Below, piece by piece: positions 1-8,493 of a stretch of 64,000 nucleotides of DNA. Source of the DNA: Gluconacetobacter takamatsuzukensis (GTDB taxonomy: Bacteria > Pseudomonadota > Alphaproteobacteria > Acetobacterales > Acetobacteraceae); the NCBI RefSeq assembly GCF_014174275.1, contig NZ_JABEQK010000007.1, positions 62,001-126,000 of the forward strand, read 5' to 3'. The notes under the pieces are model-generated. The model did no database searches. It was given only the letters and a program-made list of their open reading frames with translations, and had not been told where the DNA came from. The position numbers and the translations under genes were made by a program. The stretch's first letter is position 1, and every line of letters starts with the position of its first letter.

Positions 1-377
1 CGATCTCCTTCAACAATATCGGCTATCTGATCGAGGTCTTTCGCGGCGGCCTGGCATCGGTGCCGCGCTATCAATACATCTCCGGCCGCGCGCTCGGCAT
101 GTCGGCCACCCAGGCCTATGCGTGGATCGTGTGGCCTCAGCTGCTGCGCATCGTCTTCTATTCGGTCATGACCCAGATGGTGTGGGCCATGCTCAACACA
201 TCGCTGGGCCTGCTGATCGGCCTGCGGGAACTGGCGGGCGCGGCCCAGCAGGCCCAGTCGGTCAATTACCGCACGCTGGAGACCTTCACGATGGCGGCGG
301 TGCTGTATTACCTGATGGCCAAATTGCTGATTCTGGGCGCGGAACGTCTCTATACGCGCCTGTACGGGCGGAGATAG
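1..377 (+). CDS. Polar amino-acid ABC transporter permease, 5'-truncated
   Basis: Inner-membrane subunit of a polar amino-acid ABC importer (HisM/GltJ type). The gene enters the window already in frame (open from base 3) and stops at 375-377, so only about the last 124 residues are visible. They contain the cytoplasmic coupling loop (GRALGMSATQAYAWIVWP, EAA type), then two hydrophobic segments and a basic tail. The second permease starts 2 bp downstream and the ATPase overlaps that gene, so the three form one operon. The substrate cannot be read from this fragment; the binding protein would lie outside the window. Confidence 0.9.
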   Translation, partial: ISFNNIGYLIEVFRGGLASVPRYQYISGRALGMSATQAYAWIVWPQLLRIVFYSVMTQMVWAMLNTSLGLLIGLRELAGAAQQAQSVNYRTLETFTMAAVLYYLMAKLLILGAERLYTRLYGRR

Positions 378-379
378 CC

Positions 380-1036
380 ATGCACTACACCGCAGCGTGG
401 CAGCAGCTTCACTGGAGCGACGCGACATACGTGCTGATGGCGTCGGTGCGCACGCTCCAGCTCTCCTTCACGGCGGTCCTGCTCGGCACGCTGCTGGGCA
501 TTCCGCTGGGGCTGGCGCGGGCACTCAGCCCGGTGATGCGGGTCCTGACCGCACCCCTGGTCGACGTGGTGCGCAGCGTGCCGATGATCATCCAGCTCAT
601 CATCTTCGATACCTGCCTCTCCATTTCGGGCTGGCCCCTGTCCGCCTTCCAGCTCGGCACGCTGGCGCTGGGCGCATGGATGGCGATGGTGACGGCGGAA
701 ATCGTCCGTGGCGCCTACGAGGCGGTCACCCCCAGCCTGCGGCGGGCCGCGCGGTCGCTCGGGATGTCGTCGTGGCAGGAACTGCGCGTGGTGTCGCTGC
801 CGCTCACCCTGCGCGGCGGCTTCCCGGCCTGGGTCGGCGCGGCGCTCTGCCTCGTCAAGGACAGCGCCCTGGTCGGTATCTTCGGCTATATCGAGCTGAC
901 CAAGGCCGGCCAGATCCTCAACGCCCGGACCCACCGCACCTTCCTGGTGCTGGGCGGCATCGGCGCCACCTATTTCTTCATCTGTCACGTCATCACGTTC
1001 TGCACACGCAGAATAGAGCGAAGGATGGCCGAATGA
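380..1036 (+). CDS. Polar amino-acid ABC transporter permease (second subunit)
   Basis: Second transmembrane subunit of the same importer, 218 residues, usual length for GltK/HisQ-type permeases. The ATG at 380 follows the previous stop by 2 bp; longer in-frame upstream starts would overlap the first permease and are unlikely. About five hydrophobic segments are visible, and the EAA coupling loop is clear (AARSLGMSSWQELRVVSLP, residues about 116-134). Paired with the upstream permease it would form the heterodimeric channel that docks on the ATPase encoded next, whose start overlaps this stop codon (ATGA). Confidence 0.92.
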   Translation: MHYTAAWQQLHWSDATYVLMASVRTLQLSFTAVLLGTLLGIPLGLARALSPVMRVLTAPLVDVVRSVPMIIQLIIFDTCLSISGWPLSAFQLGTLALGAWMAMVTAEIVRGAYEAVTPSLRRAARSLGMSSWQELRVVSLPLTLRGGFPAWVGAALCLVKDSALVGIFGYIELTKAGQILNARTHRTFLVLGGIGATYFFICHVITFCTRRIERRMAE

Positions 1037-1761
1037 TCGAAATCAGAAATGTCCGCAAATCGTTCGGCGAGACGACGATTCTCGACGGTATCAGCCTGGA
1101 CGTCCATCAGGGGGAACTGCTCTGCCTGATCGGCGGAAGCGGGTCGGGCAAATCGACGCTCCTGCAATGTATCAACGGGCTGGAGCCGATTCAGGGCGGC
1201 GAAATCCATGTCGACGGCGTCGATATCCGTTCAAAGTCGGTCAGCATCAATCACCTCCGGCGCAAGATCGGCATGGTGTTCCAGCAATACGAGGCCTTTC
1301 CCCACCTGACCGCGCTCGAAAACGTGGCCCTGGCGCCCAGGGTCGTGGCCAGGGTCCCCAGGCGCCAGGCGCTGGAAGACGCGCACAGGCACCTGGCGCA
1401 TGTCGGACTGGGCGACAAGGCCGCGTCCTACCCCAGGAACCTGTCGGGCGGCCAGCAGCAGCGCCTGGCGATCGCACGCGCCCTGGCCATGGAACCGCGC
1501 TACATGCTGTTCGACGAAGTCACCTCGGCGCTGGACCCGGAACTGGTGGCCGAGGTGCTGGACACAATGCGCACCCTCAAGCGCGAGGGCATGACCATGG
1601 TCGTGGTCACGCACGACATGGATTTCGTGCGCGAATCGGCCGATCGCGTCGCGTTCCTCAGCAAGGGCACGATCTGCGAAATCGGCAGCGTGCAGCAGGT
1701 CATGCTCGATCCGCAGACCGACATCGTCCGGAAATTCCTCTCGCGCCGCTCGTCGTCCTGA
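1033..1761 (+). CDS. Polar amino-acid ABC transporter ATP-binding protein
   Basis: ATPase of the importer, 242 residues, typical of GlnQ/GltL. Walker A GGSGSGKST (residues 34-42), Q-loop in GMVFQQYEAFPHLT, signature LSGGQQQR, Walker B YMLFDEVTSALD and H-loop VVTHD are all intact. It starts inside the stop of the permease (ATGA overlap), indicating translational coupling. The family imports polar or charged amino acids; the exact ligand is not determined by this subunit. A nearby TonB receptor and flavin reductase hint at a nutrient-scavenging role, but that link is inference. Confidence 0.95.
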   Translation: MIEIRNVRKSFGETTILDGISLDVHQGELLCLIGGSGSGKSTLLQCINGLEPIQGGEIHVDGVDIRSKSVSINHLRRKIGMVFQQYEAFPHLTALENVALAPRVVARVPRRQALEDAHRHLAHVGLGDKAASYPRNLSGGQQQRLAIARALAMEPRYMLFDEVTSALDPELVAEVLDTMRTLKREGMTMVVVTHDMDFVRESADRVAFLSKGTICEIGSVQQVMLDPQTDIVRKFLSRRSSS

Positions 1762-1784
1762 CCGCACGCGCCGCCACGCCCGCC

Positions 1785-1801
1785 GCACGGCCGCGCCGTG
1801 C
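1785..1801 (+). terminator. GC-rich hairpin after the ABC operon
   Basis: Perfect 7-bp stem (GCACGGC / GCCGTGC) with a 3-nt loop, 24 bp after the ATPase stop. No U-tract follows, so it may terminate poorly or protect the 3' end. Confidence 0.45.
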
Positions 1802-1811
1802 CCAGAATAAA

Positions 1812-1826
1812 TGTCGATTATCGACA
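1812..1826. promoter_or_regulatory. Perfect palindrome, candidate operator
   Basis: TGTCGAT-T-ATCGACA is a 15-bp perfect palindrome in the 335-bp non-coding stretch (1762-2096) between the ABC operon and the TonB receptor. It lies upstream of the structured leader described next, where a repressor or activator site would be expected. No regulator can be assigned. Confidence 0.4.
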
Positions 1827-1913
1827 ATCCGGCACCGAATCGTATTGCGACTCGAAAAAGACGAGGATATAAGCGGAAAAGTCATTCTGATAACGGAACC
1901 ATAAGGAACGGAC

Positions 1914-2057
1914 TCCGGAAAAGCCTGTCGATACCAGACCTTTTCCGGACCATCGTCCGGTCTCCTGTCTTTCGACTGACGGTTCGTGATGCCCTCGGGC
2001 TCACGACGCTAACCAGAAGCCTGCGCGAGGTAGCCGGGCCGTCCCGCACGGCCCTTT
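1914..2057 (+). promoter_or_regulatory. Structured leader of the TonB receptor, ending in a terminator-like hairpin
   Basis: Four consecutive hairpins can be drawn. They are TCCGGAAAAG/CTTTTCCGGA (1914-1923 with 1940-1949), CCGGAC/GTCCGG (about 1945-1960, mutually exclusive with the first), CGTGA-t-GCCC/GGGC-TCACG (985-2005 region), and GGGCCGT/ACGGCCC (2036-2054) followed by TTT. The last sits about 40 bp upstream of the receptor start. Mutually exclusive stems ending in a terminator-like hairpin are the layout of an attenuator or riboswitch. No known riboswitch consensus was recognised, so the ligand is unknown. Confidence 0.4.
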
Positions 2058-2096
2058 CAGACATCTGATGAACTCATGGCAATTTGGGGTAATATC

Positions 2097-4655
2097 ATGC
2101 TATCACAAAAGAAGTATGTGGCTGCCGTCATCCTGGTCCTGCCGTTCGGATCTCCCATTGCCGGCGCGCAGACCATCCGGGCCGCGGACGGGTCCGCCTC
2201 TTCATCGGATGCCGCAAGCGGCGTCAAATCCCAGAAGACACCGTACGGCACAGCAAAGAAGACGGCCCAGCCCCCCTCCGTCGCGCAGAAGCCGAGCCCC
2301 GCGCCCGCCGTGGCGGCCGAAGCCGTCATCGTCACCGGCACGCACGCCTTCAACCGGCATGCGCGCGATTCCACGGCGCCGATCTCGGTGGTCAGCGCCG
2401 CCACGCTGATGCGCTCGGGCCAGGTGAACATCGCCGATGCGCTGGTGCGCAGCGATCCGTCGATCACCGAGCAGGCGCTGGGCACCGATACCGGCGCGCT
2501 GACCTCCTCGATCCGCATGCGCGGCCTCAACCCCAACGAGGTCCTGGTGCTGGTCGACGGAAAACGGCGCCATACCACGGCCAATATCGCAACCGACATG
2601 GGCCCGCAGGAAGGGTCCACGCCGGTCGACCTGAACATGATCCCAGCCAACGCGATCGACCATATCGAAATCCTGCGCGACGGCGCGGCCGCCATGTACG
2701 GGTCCGACGCGATCGCGGGCGTGGTCAACATCATTACCAAAAAGACCGGACACGGCCTCAATATTACCGGCCAGACCGGCGCCAACGCCTATAACGGCGA
2801 TGGCTGGCAGTATCAGGTCGGCATCGATGGCGGCTTCAGCTTCGGCGATGACGGCTACGTCCACATTTCGGGGCAGGAGACGCATAGCGACCATATGGTG
2901 GTCAAGACCACCGATATCCGCGCGGTGCGCGGCAGCTCGGAATACACGCCGGGCGTCGATTTCCCGAAGAATTCGAACCAGATCATGAGTTCGCCGGAAG
3001 AAACGCGCGAGAACCTGAGCATCGCATTCGGCAAGACCCTGACCGAGGGCGTGGCGGGCTACGGCCTCATCACCTACGCGCATCGCCATTCCGAAGGGTA
3101 CGAAAACTATCGCACCCCCGCCCGCCTGCCCGAAATCTACCCGGCCGGCTTCTCGCCGCTGGAACTGATCGAGGAAAACGACTACGCCGCCACGCTCGGC
3201 CTCAAGGGCGACCATTTCCTCGGCTTCCACTGGGACCTCAGCACGACCTACGGCGCCGACGAAGACGATATGGGCAACAAGAATACCGGCAACGTCGACC
3301 TGTACGACGCCACCGGCTACACGCCCACCAACGTCTTCCTCGGCTCCTATCGCCTGGCCCAGTGGACCAACAATCTCGACCTGCGCCGGGCATGGAAGAT
3401 CGCAAACAGGGTGCCGGTGACATTCGCCTTCGGCGCCGAGCACAGGCTGGAAACCTACCAGATCAAGCAGGGCGTGCCGGCCTCGTACGAACTGGGCGGC
3501 ACCCAGGCCCGCGCGGGCATGATGCCCGAGAACGCCGGCAACTGGAGCCGCGACGTGTGGGCCGGCTACATGGACGGCGACTTCCACATCCTTCCGAAAT
3601 GGGACCTCGATTTCGCCGGCCGGTTCGAACATTACACCGATGCGGGCGATACCGAGAACGGCAAGGTCTCGACCCGCTACGACGTGTCGAAGCGCTTCGC
3701 CGTCCGCGCCACCATCAGCAACGGCTTCCGCGCGCCGACCCTGCCCGAGGAGCATTTCAGCACCCTCAATGTCGGCCCGACCAACGCGATCGGCCTGCTG
3801 GCGACGACCAGTGCGGCGGGCCGCTCCGTCGGGGCGCAGAACCTGTCCCCCGAACGCTCGACCAGTGTGGAAGGCGGCTTCGTGATGGAGCCGGTCGACG
3901 GGTTCCACGTCTCGGTCGATGCGTACCAGATCAATATCCGCGACCGGATCGCGGGCGGCGGCTCGGTCAACGGCCAGGCCGCGATCGATGCCATCGGCCT
4001 GACGGGCGCGACCCTCCCCTCGGGCCTGACGACCGACGCCGTCAGCGTCAATTACTTTGCCAATGTCGGCTCGACCCGCACCCAGGGCCTCGACATCATG
4101 GCCGATTATACGGTGCGGCTGCATCGATACGGCAACCTGGCCCTCAGCATGGGGCTTAACCTCAACCGCACACGCATCAGCCATATCAACACCACCGCCC
4201 AGGGCCTGCCGGACCTCAACCAGCAGACCGCGAACGCGCTCACCTCCGGCGCCCCGCGCAGCAAGATCATCCTCAACGCCTACTGGACGGTCGGGCAGTG
4301 GGACGTGAACGTGCGCCAGACACGCTATGGCCAGACCACGTCGATGCTCACCTACCAGGACCAGACGCCCGCCAACCTCATCTGCCCGCTCGACGGCAAC
4401 GCGCTTCAATATTCCAACACCTGTTTCGGCGAATTCAAGAATACGCCGCTGTGGGTGACGGATCTCGAGGTCGGCTATCGCCTCAACCGGCACTGGCATT
4501 TCGCGGTCGGCGCAAACAACGTGTTCAACGTGCGCCCGCGCCGGGTGCCGGCACAATTCACCTATCTCGGGTCCCAGTATTACTACGACACCAACGCCGC
4601 CGGCGTCAGCTTCACCGGCGCCTATTACTACGGCCGCGTAAACGCGACGTTCTGA
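2097..4655 (+). CDS. TonB-dependent outer-membrane receptor (paralogue 1)
   Basis: Outer-membrane TonB-dependent receptor, 852 residues from the chosen ATG at 2097, which has GGGG 6 bp upstream; an in-frame ATG at 2076 would add 7 residues and lacks a ribosome site. Order: signal peptide (hydrophobic to about residue 25, AGAQ cleavage region), a low-complexity Ala/Pro linker, a TonB-box-like segment (EAVIVTGT), plug domain with the motifs TSSIRMRGLNPN, VLVLVDG and YGSDAIAGVVNIITKK, then a 22-strand-type barrel ending in YYYGRVNATF with terminal Phe. It shares long motif runs with the receptor at 41.8-44.6 kb. The substrate is unknown; the family imports iron chelates, cobalamin, sugars or sulfur compounds. 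A flavin reductase follows 68 bp downstream. Confidence 0.93.
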   Translation: MLSQKKYVAAVILVLPFGSPIAGAQTIRAADGSASSSDAASGVKSQKTPYGTAKKTAQPPSVAQKPSPAPAVAAEAVIVTGTHAFNRHARDSTAPISVVSAATLMRSGQVNIADALVRSDPSITEQALGTDTGALTSSIRMRGLNPNEVLVLVDGKRRHTTANIATDMGPQEGSTPVDLNMIPANAIDHIEILRDGAAAMYGSDAIAGVVNIITKKTGHGLNITGQTGANAYNGDGWQYQVGIDGGFSFGDDGYVHISGQETHSDHMVVKTTDIRAVRGSSEYTPGVDFPKNSNQIMSSPEETRENLSIAFGKTLTEGVAGYGLITYAHRHSEGYENYRTPARLPEIYPAGFSPLELIEENDYAATLGLKGDHFLGFHWDLSTTYGADEDDMGNKNTGNVDLYDATGYTPTNVFLGSYRLAQWTNNLDLRRAWKIANRVPVTFAFGAEHRLETYQIKQGVPASYELGGTQARAGMMPENAGNWSRDVWAGYMDGDFHILPKWDLDFAGRFEHYTDAGDTENGKVSTRYDVSKRFAVRATISNGFRAPTLPEEHFSTLNVGPTNAIGLLATTSAAGRSVGAQNLSPERSTSVEGGFVMEPVDGFHVSVDAYQINIRDRIAGGGSVNGQAAIDAIGLTGATLPSGLTTDAVSVNYFANVGSTRTQGLDIMADYTVRLHRYGNLALSMGLNLNRTRISHINTTAQGLPDLNQQTANALTSGAPRSKIILNAYWTVGQWDVNVRQTRYGQTTSMLTYQDQTPANLICPLDGNALQYSNTCFGEFKNTPLWVTDLEVGYRLNRHWHFAVGANNVFNVRPRRVPAQFTYLGSQYYYDTNAAGVSFTGAYYYGRVNATF

Positions 4656-4723
4656 GCGGCGGTTTGCACAATCACCCTGCCGGCGGGTCCTCCCGCCCGG
4701 CTCCCCAGGGAGTCAGGAACAAG

Positions 4724-5203
4724 ATGAGCCACGATGGATTCGACGATTTCCGCCACAGTATGAGAAGACTGGCGGCGGGGGTCTCGATCATTACCTGCGG
4801 GCATCAGGGAAACCGGTTCGGAATGACGATCACCTCGATGATCTCGGTCAGTTTCGACCCGCCTTCCATCCTTGTCAGCCTCAACAAGAAATCCTCTGTC
4901 CTCCAGCCGATCCTTGCCGAATCGCCCTTCTGCGTGAATATCCTGTCGGCAAGTCATCGGGATGTTTCGCACGCATTCAGCGGCGCCACCCCCGGCGCCG
5001 ACCGCTTCGCGACCGGCACCTGGGCAATCGACGCCCAGGGCACGCCCTATCTGGTCGATGCCGAGGCCAATATCTTCTGCACGCTGCACGACGTGCTGGA
5101 CGGTTTCACGCACCAGGTCCTGATCGGCCGGGTCGCACGCTCCCGGCACGGCCACGCGGTCAACCCGCTGGTCTACTGCAACGGTGCCTACGGGCTGGGA
5201 TAG
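4724..5203 (+). CDS. Flavin reductase-like domain protein
   Basis: Small (159-residue) flavin-reductase-like protein of the HpaC/SsuE-like FMN-binding split-barrel fold. These reduce free FMN/FAD with NAD(P)H for a partner monooxygenase. Visible family features are the N-terminal FRHSMRRLAAGVSIIT, the GMTITSMISVSFDPPSILVSL flavin-binding region split over residues about 30-50, and the C-terminal GRV segment. The start is the ATG at 4724; the frame is open further upstream but overlaps the receptor. A GC-rich imperfect hairpin (4679-4701) separates it from the receptor. No partner oxygenase is in the window; one could lie upstream of the ABC genes. Confidence 0.85.
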   Translation: MSHDGFDDFRHSMRRLAAGVSIITCGHQGNRFGMTITSMISVSFDPPSILVSLNKKSSVLQPILAESPFCVNILSASHRDVSHAFSGATPGADRFATGTWAIDAQGTPYLVDAEANIFCTLHDVLDGFTHQVLIGRVARSRHGHAVNPLVYCNGAYGLG

Positions 5204-5230
5204 CACGCAGGCACCACTGGCTTCAGGCGT

Positions 5231-5641
5231 TCAGCGTGGTATTTCCGGGGGCAGCGGGCGCGGCCGCCGGTCGTCGTCGATGGCGACGAAGGTGAACACC
5301 CCCTCCGTCACCTTGACCGTCTCGTGCGAATGGCGGGCCCGGCGCCAGGTCTGGACATGGATCGACATCGAGGTCCGGCCGGTGCGCACGATGTCGGTAT
5401 ACAGGCTCACCTCGTCGCCGATCAGCACCGGCTGATGCAGGATCACCTTGTCGATGGCAACGGTGACGCAGCGGCCCCGGGCGCGCAGCGCGGCGGCGGT
5501 CCCGGCGGCCAGATCCATCTGCGACATCAGCCAGCCGCCGAAGATATCGCCCGCCGCATTGGCATCGGCGGGCATCGCCACCACCCGGATGGTCGGCGGG
5601 CCGGAAGGCGGGGCAGGGACGGGGGCTGGTCGATCGGTCAC
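5231..5641 (-). CDS. yciA: Acyl-CoA thioesterase, YciA-like hotdog protein
   Basis: 136-residue hotdog-fold thioesterase that would hydrolyse acyl-CoA in the cytoplasm. The YciA/BACH family pattern is present: ADANAAGDIFGGWLMSQMD (catalytic Asp region, residues 25-43), VILHQPVLIGDEVSLYTD, and the conserved VTEGVFTFVAID near residue 120. It is convergent with the flavin reductase gene and lies 30 bp downstream of the AMP nucleosidase stop on the same strand, so the two may be cotranscribed. A proline-rich N-terminus of about 15 residues is not conserved family sequence. Confidence 0.85.
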   Translation of the reverse strand: MTDRPAPVPAPPSGPPTIRVVAMPADANAAGDIFGGWLMSQMDLAAGTAAALRARGRCVTVAIDKVILHQPVLIGDEVSLYTDIVRTGRTSMSIHVQTWRRARHSHETVKVTEGVFTFVAIDDDRRPRPLPPEIPR

Positions 5642-5671
5642 GCGATGGTCTCCTTGCTCGCAGCCATGCGT

Positions 5672-7129
5672 TCAGCGGAACGGAGGCTCGTCGAAACCGC
5701 GTAGCTTGCGCGAATGCAGGCGGTCCACCCCCTGCGCGCGCAACTGGCGCATCGTCTCGATCCCCACCGTCAGGTGCTGGCTGACCCGTTCGCGATAAAA
5801 GGCATTGGCCATGCCGCGCAACTTCAGTTCGCCATGCAGCGGTTTGTCGGATACGCACAGCAGCGTGCCATAGGGCACGCGGAAGCGGAACCCGTTGGCG
5901 GCAATGGTCGCGGACTCCATGTCGACCGCGATGGATCGCGACATGTTGATCTGCGTGAACAGCGCCTGAAGCCGCAATTCCCAGTTCCGGTTGTCGGTCG
6001 TCATCACCGTGCCGGTGCGCAGCCGCGTCTTCAGTTCGGAGTCGTGCAGCCCCGTCACCCGCGCCGTCACATCCTGCAACGCCACCTGCACCTCGGCGAT
6101 CGGCGGCACCGGCACCCAGGGCGGCAGATCGTCGTCCAGCACATGGTCGTCGCGGACATAGCCGTGCGCCAGCACGTAATCGCCCAGCCGCTGGGTCCGC
6201 CGCAGGCCGGCGCAATGGCCCACCATCAGCCAGCAATGCGGCCGCAGCACCGCCAGATGGTCGGTAATGGTCTTCGCGTTCGCAGGCCCCACCCCGATAT
6301 TGACCAGCGTGATCCCGTCCCCGTCCGGCCGGCACAGATGATAGGCCGGCATCTGCGGCAGCGACCCGGCCAGCGGCGGCCGGGCCGGATCGCCGCGCCG
6401 GTGCACCTGGTCCCCGGGCTCGACGAACCGGTCGTACTCGCCTCCCATGTCCACCTGCGCGCGGCCATAATCGCGAAACGCGTCCACATAGCGCTGGTAG
6501 TTGGTCAGCAGGATAAAGCGCTGCACATGGCGCGGCGCGGTGCCGGTGTAATGGTGCAGCCGCGCCAGCGAATAATCGGTGCGCTCGGCGGTAAACAGCG
6601 ACAGCGGCCGGGGCTCGTCCGGGTGCGGGATCAGCGCGCAATTGGCGATGCTGTCGTCGGTGGCGTGCAGGTCGGGCAGGGCGTAATGGCGTTGCAGCAG
6701 GCGCAGATCGTCCTCGGTGATGGCGGTCACGGCCTCTTCCATCACATAGGGCAGCGGGATCGGCCGGCGCGACCGGCCCACCAGCACCGGCTGGCGGTAA
6801 TGATGCAGCAGGATGCCGATCTGCTCGCGCCAGTAATCGCGGAACAGCTCCGGGCGGGTCAGGGTGGTGCCGTAGAATCCCGGTTCCAGCACCACGTCGA
6901 AGGGCGGCCGCGCATCCTCGGCCAGCGGCGTGCGGCTGACGGCAAAGGCCAGGTAGGGATAGGTCGGCGCCACCGGCCCCGCGGCCTGCCGCCGCCCGAA
7001 GGCGGTGCGCAATTCATGCACGGCCGCCTCGTACAGCGCGGTAATCCGCCCCACCGCCGCATCGGCATCGTCGAACGCCTCGAAATCCGTCCCCACACGG
7101 TCGCGGATCGCGGCGAAATCGTCACTCAT
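5672..7129 (-). CDS. amn: AMP nucleosidase
   Basis: Cleaves AMP to adenine and ribose 5-phosphate, part of purine-pool control. 485 residues, matching the bacterial Amn length. The N-terminal regulatory domain (residues 1 to about 180) is followed by the nucleoside-phosphorylase-like catalytic domain. Recognisable segments are the NIGVGPANAKTITDHLAVLR block, the MVGHCAGLRRTQRLGDYVLA block and MESATIAANGFRFRVPYGTL (Met-Glu-Ser substrate-binding motif). The start at 7129 was chosen because GGGAGGA lies 8 bp upstream; an upstream in-frame start at 7150 lacks one. Confidence 0.95.
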   Translation of the reverse strand: MSDDFAAIRDRVGTDFEAFDDADAAVGRITALYEAAVHELRTAFGRRQAAGPVAPTYPYLAFAVSRTPLAEDARPPFDVVLEPGFYGTTLTRPELFRDYWREQIGILLHHYRQPVLVGRSRRPIPLPYVMEEAVTAITEDDLRLLQRHYALPDLHATDDSIANCALIPHPDEPRPLSLFTAERTDYSLARLHHYTGTAPRHVQRFILLTNYQRYVDAFRDYGRAQVDMGGEYDRFVEPGDQVHRRGDPARPPLAGSLPQMPAYHLCRPDGDGITLVNIGVGPANAKTITDHLAVLRPHCWLMVGHCAGLRRTQRLGDYVLAHGYVRDDHVLDDDLPPWVPVPPIAEVQVALQDVTARVTGLHDSELKTRLRTGTVMTTDNRNWELRLQALFTQINMSRSIAVDMESATIAANGFRFRVPYGTLLCVSDKPLHGELKLRGMANAFYRERVSQHLTVGIETMRQLRAQGVDRLHSRKLRGFDEPPFR

Positions 7130-7195
7130 GCGCCATTCCTCCCGCTGCAAGAGCCCCGGCCCGCGCCCCCCGGCCCAGGTTCGGCACCGAACGGG

Positions 7196-8341
7196 TCAGC
7201 GCCGGATCAGGATGTAGTTGATCGTCACGTCGATATCGAAATGGTCGCCCGCCATGTCCGGCGGCACGGGCGGCAGCTCGGCCCCATGGAACATGCCCGT
7301 GGTCGCGGCGTCGAGATAGTACGAGCCCGATTGCCCGGTCAGGCGCACCCCGCGCACCCGCCCGCTGCGGTCCAGCACCACATGCACGGTCGATGCCCCG
7401 TCGTCGCCGGCCCGCGCGGCTTCCTCGGGATAATACATGTGGGTGCGGATCCAGCGGTCGATTTCCTCGCCGTAATCCTCGCTGACGCCGCGCACCTGGG
7501 TCTGGCTCGCATAGGGGGCGTTCAACTGCCCGTTGCGCACCACCGGCCCCACCGACAGGTCGATCGGCCCGCCCGATCCCCCCGCGCGGCCGCGCCGCTG
7601 GCGCACCGGCCCCGGCGACGGGGCAAAGGACAGGTCCATCGGATGATCGAAGGGCGAGGGCGCGCGGCTGGGCGTGCGCTGCCGGCTGGGCTGCGTGTGG
7701 CGCGGCGTGGGGTGCGCCGTCGGGTGGTCGGCCTGCCCGGGGCTCTGCATCGCCGGGTTGGGCATCTCGGTCGAGGGCTGGTCGGGCAGCGTCTGGTCCG
7801 ACGGCGAGCGCGGCAGCGGCGGCGCCGCCGGCGTCTGCGGCGACGGCACGCTGGGCGAGGGCGAGGAATCGCTGGGCTGCGGCTGGTCCGGCTGTGGCGT
7901 GGTCGGCGTCGGCTTGGCCCGCGACCCGCTGCCCCCCGCCTGGTCGGGCGAATTGCGCCCCTGCATCCCGCTCGAGGCCGGCGGGGTGAACATCATCTCC
8001 ACGGTCGGCGATTCGGGGGCGGACGACCCCCCGGCATGATGCCGCGCCGCCTGGAGGATGATCGCCAGCAGCACCAGATGCAGCGCGGCGGACACCGCCA
8101 GCACGGTGGTCACGCCCGGCTCCGCGACCGTATCCGGCCGGATCATCGGCGCGCCGGGCTGTTTCAGCGGGTGGTAGCCGGTCGGGCGGCCGACGGGCTC
8201 GGGGCGCAGCCCCTCGCGCCCGTGGGGCCGCTCGGGCGGCTCAGGCAGGCGCGCCGAACGCTCCCGAACGTCCGCGCGCGGGATCAGGACGGGCTCCTCG
8301 GCCTGGCGATGGCGGGAGGAAGGACTGAGTGTCACCGTCAT
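7196..8341 (-). CDS. TonB-family energy-transducing protein
   Basis: Periplasm-spanning TonB-like protein, 381 residues. A cytoplasmic basic N-terminus (about 75 residues, possibly overlong; an alternative start is the Met at about residue 66) precedes one transmembrane helix (VTTVLAVSAALHLVLLAIIL). A long Pro/Ser/Thr-rich periplasmic spacer with QPDQPQPSDSSPSPSVPS-type repeats follows, then the TonB C-terminal fold (MYYPEEAARAGDDGASTVHV and the DVTINYILIRR end). It would couple the proton-motive force to the TonB receptors in this window. ExbB/ExbD are not adjacent, so they must be encoded elsewhere. Upstream lies a palindromic operator-like cluster shared with alkA. Confidence 0.88.
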   Translation of the reverse strand: MTVTLSPSSRHRQAEEPVLIPRADVRERSARLPEPPERPHGREGLRPEPVGRPTGYHPLKQPGAPMIRPDTVAEPGVTTVLAVSAALHLVLLAIILQAARHHAGGSSAPESPTVEMMFTPPASSGMQGRNSPDQAGGSGSRAKPTPTTPQPDQPQPSDSSPSPSVPSPQTPAAPPLPRSPSDQTLPDQPSTEMPNPAMQSPGQADHPTAHPTPRHTQPSRQRTPSRAPSPFDHPMDLSFAPSPGPVRQRRGRAGGSGGPIDLSVGPVVRNGQLNAPYASQTQVRGVSEDYGEEIDRWIRTHMYYPEEAARAGDDGASTVHVVLDRSGRVRGVRLTGQSGSYYLDAATTGMFHGAELPPVPPDMAGDHFDIDVTINYILIRR

Positions 8342-8417
8342 GAAGTGCCGGGAGTCTCCGCGTGGTCGCCTGCGGCGCGTGGTCTTTCGGGACCCTACTC
8401 GCTGGCGGCTCCGTTGT

Positions 8418-8450
8418 CATGATACCTTGCCGTCATGATATCGTATCATG
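8418..8450. promoter_or_regulatory. Palindromic operator cluster between tonB-like gene and alkA
   Basis: CATGATA-TCG-TATCATG (8434-8450) is a perfect 17-bp inverted repeat, preceded 16 bp upstream by a third half-site CATGATAC (8418-8425). It sits in the 152-bp divergent region between the TonB-like gene and alkA, consistent with a dimeric regulator controlling one or both. It does not fit the Fur consensus well. Confidence 0.5.
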
Positions 8451-8493
8451 TTGTCACCACCGGCCCGGCGTTGCTACGCCCTTCTGGACCGAC

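Noticed and set aside
1811-2068. 85-codon frame between the ABC operon and the receptor
   Set aside because: Basic, no motifs, starts inside a palindrome and covers the hairpin leader; not supported as a gene.
2202-4556. 784-codon frame antisense to the first TonB receptor
   Set aside because: Alanine/glycine/arginine-rich shadow typical of high GC3 DNA; no family motif, and the plus-strand receptor is certain.
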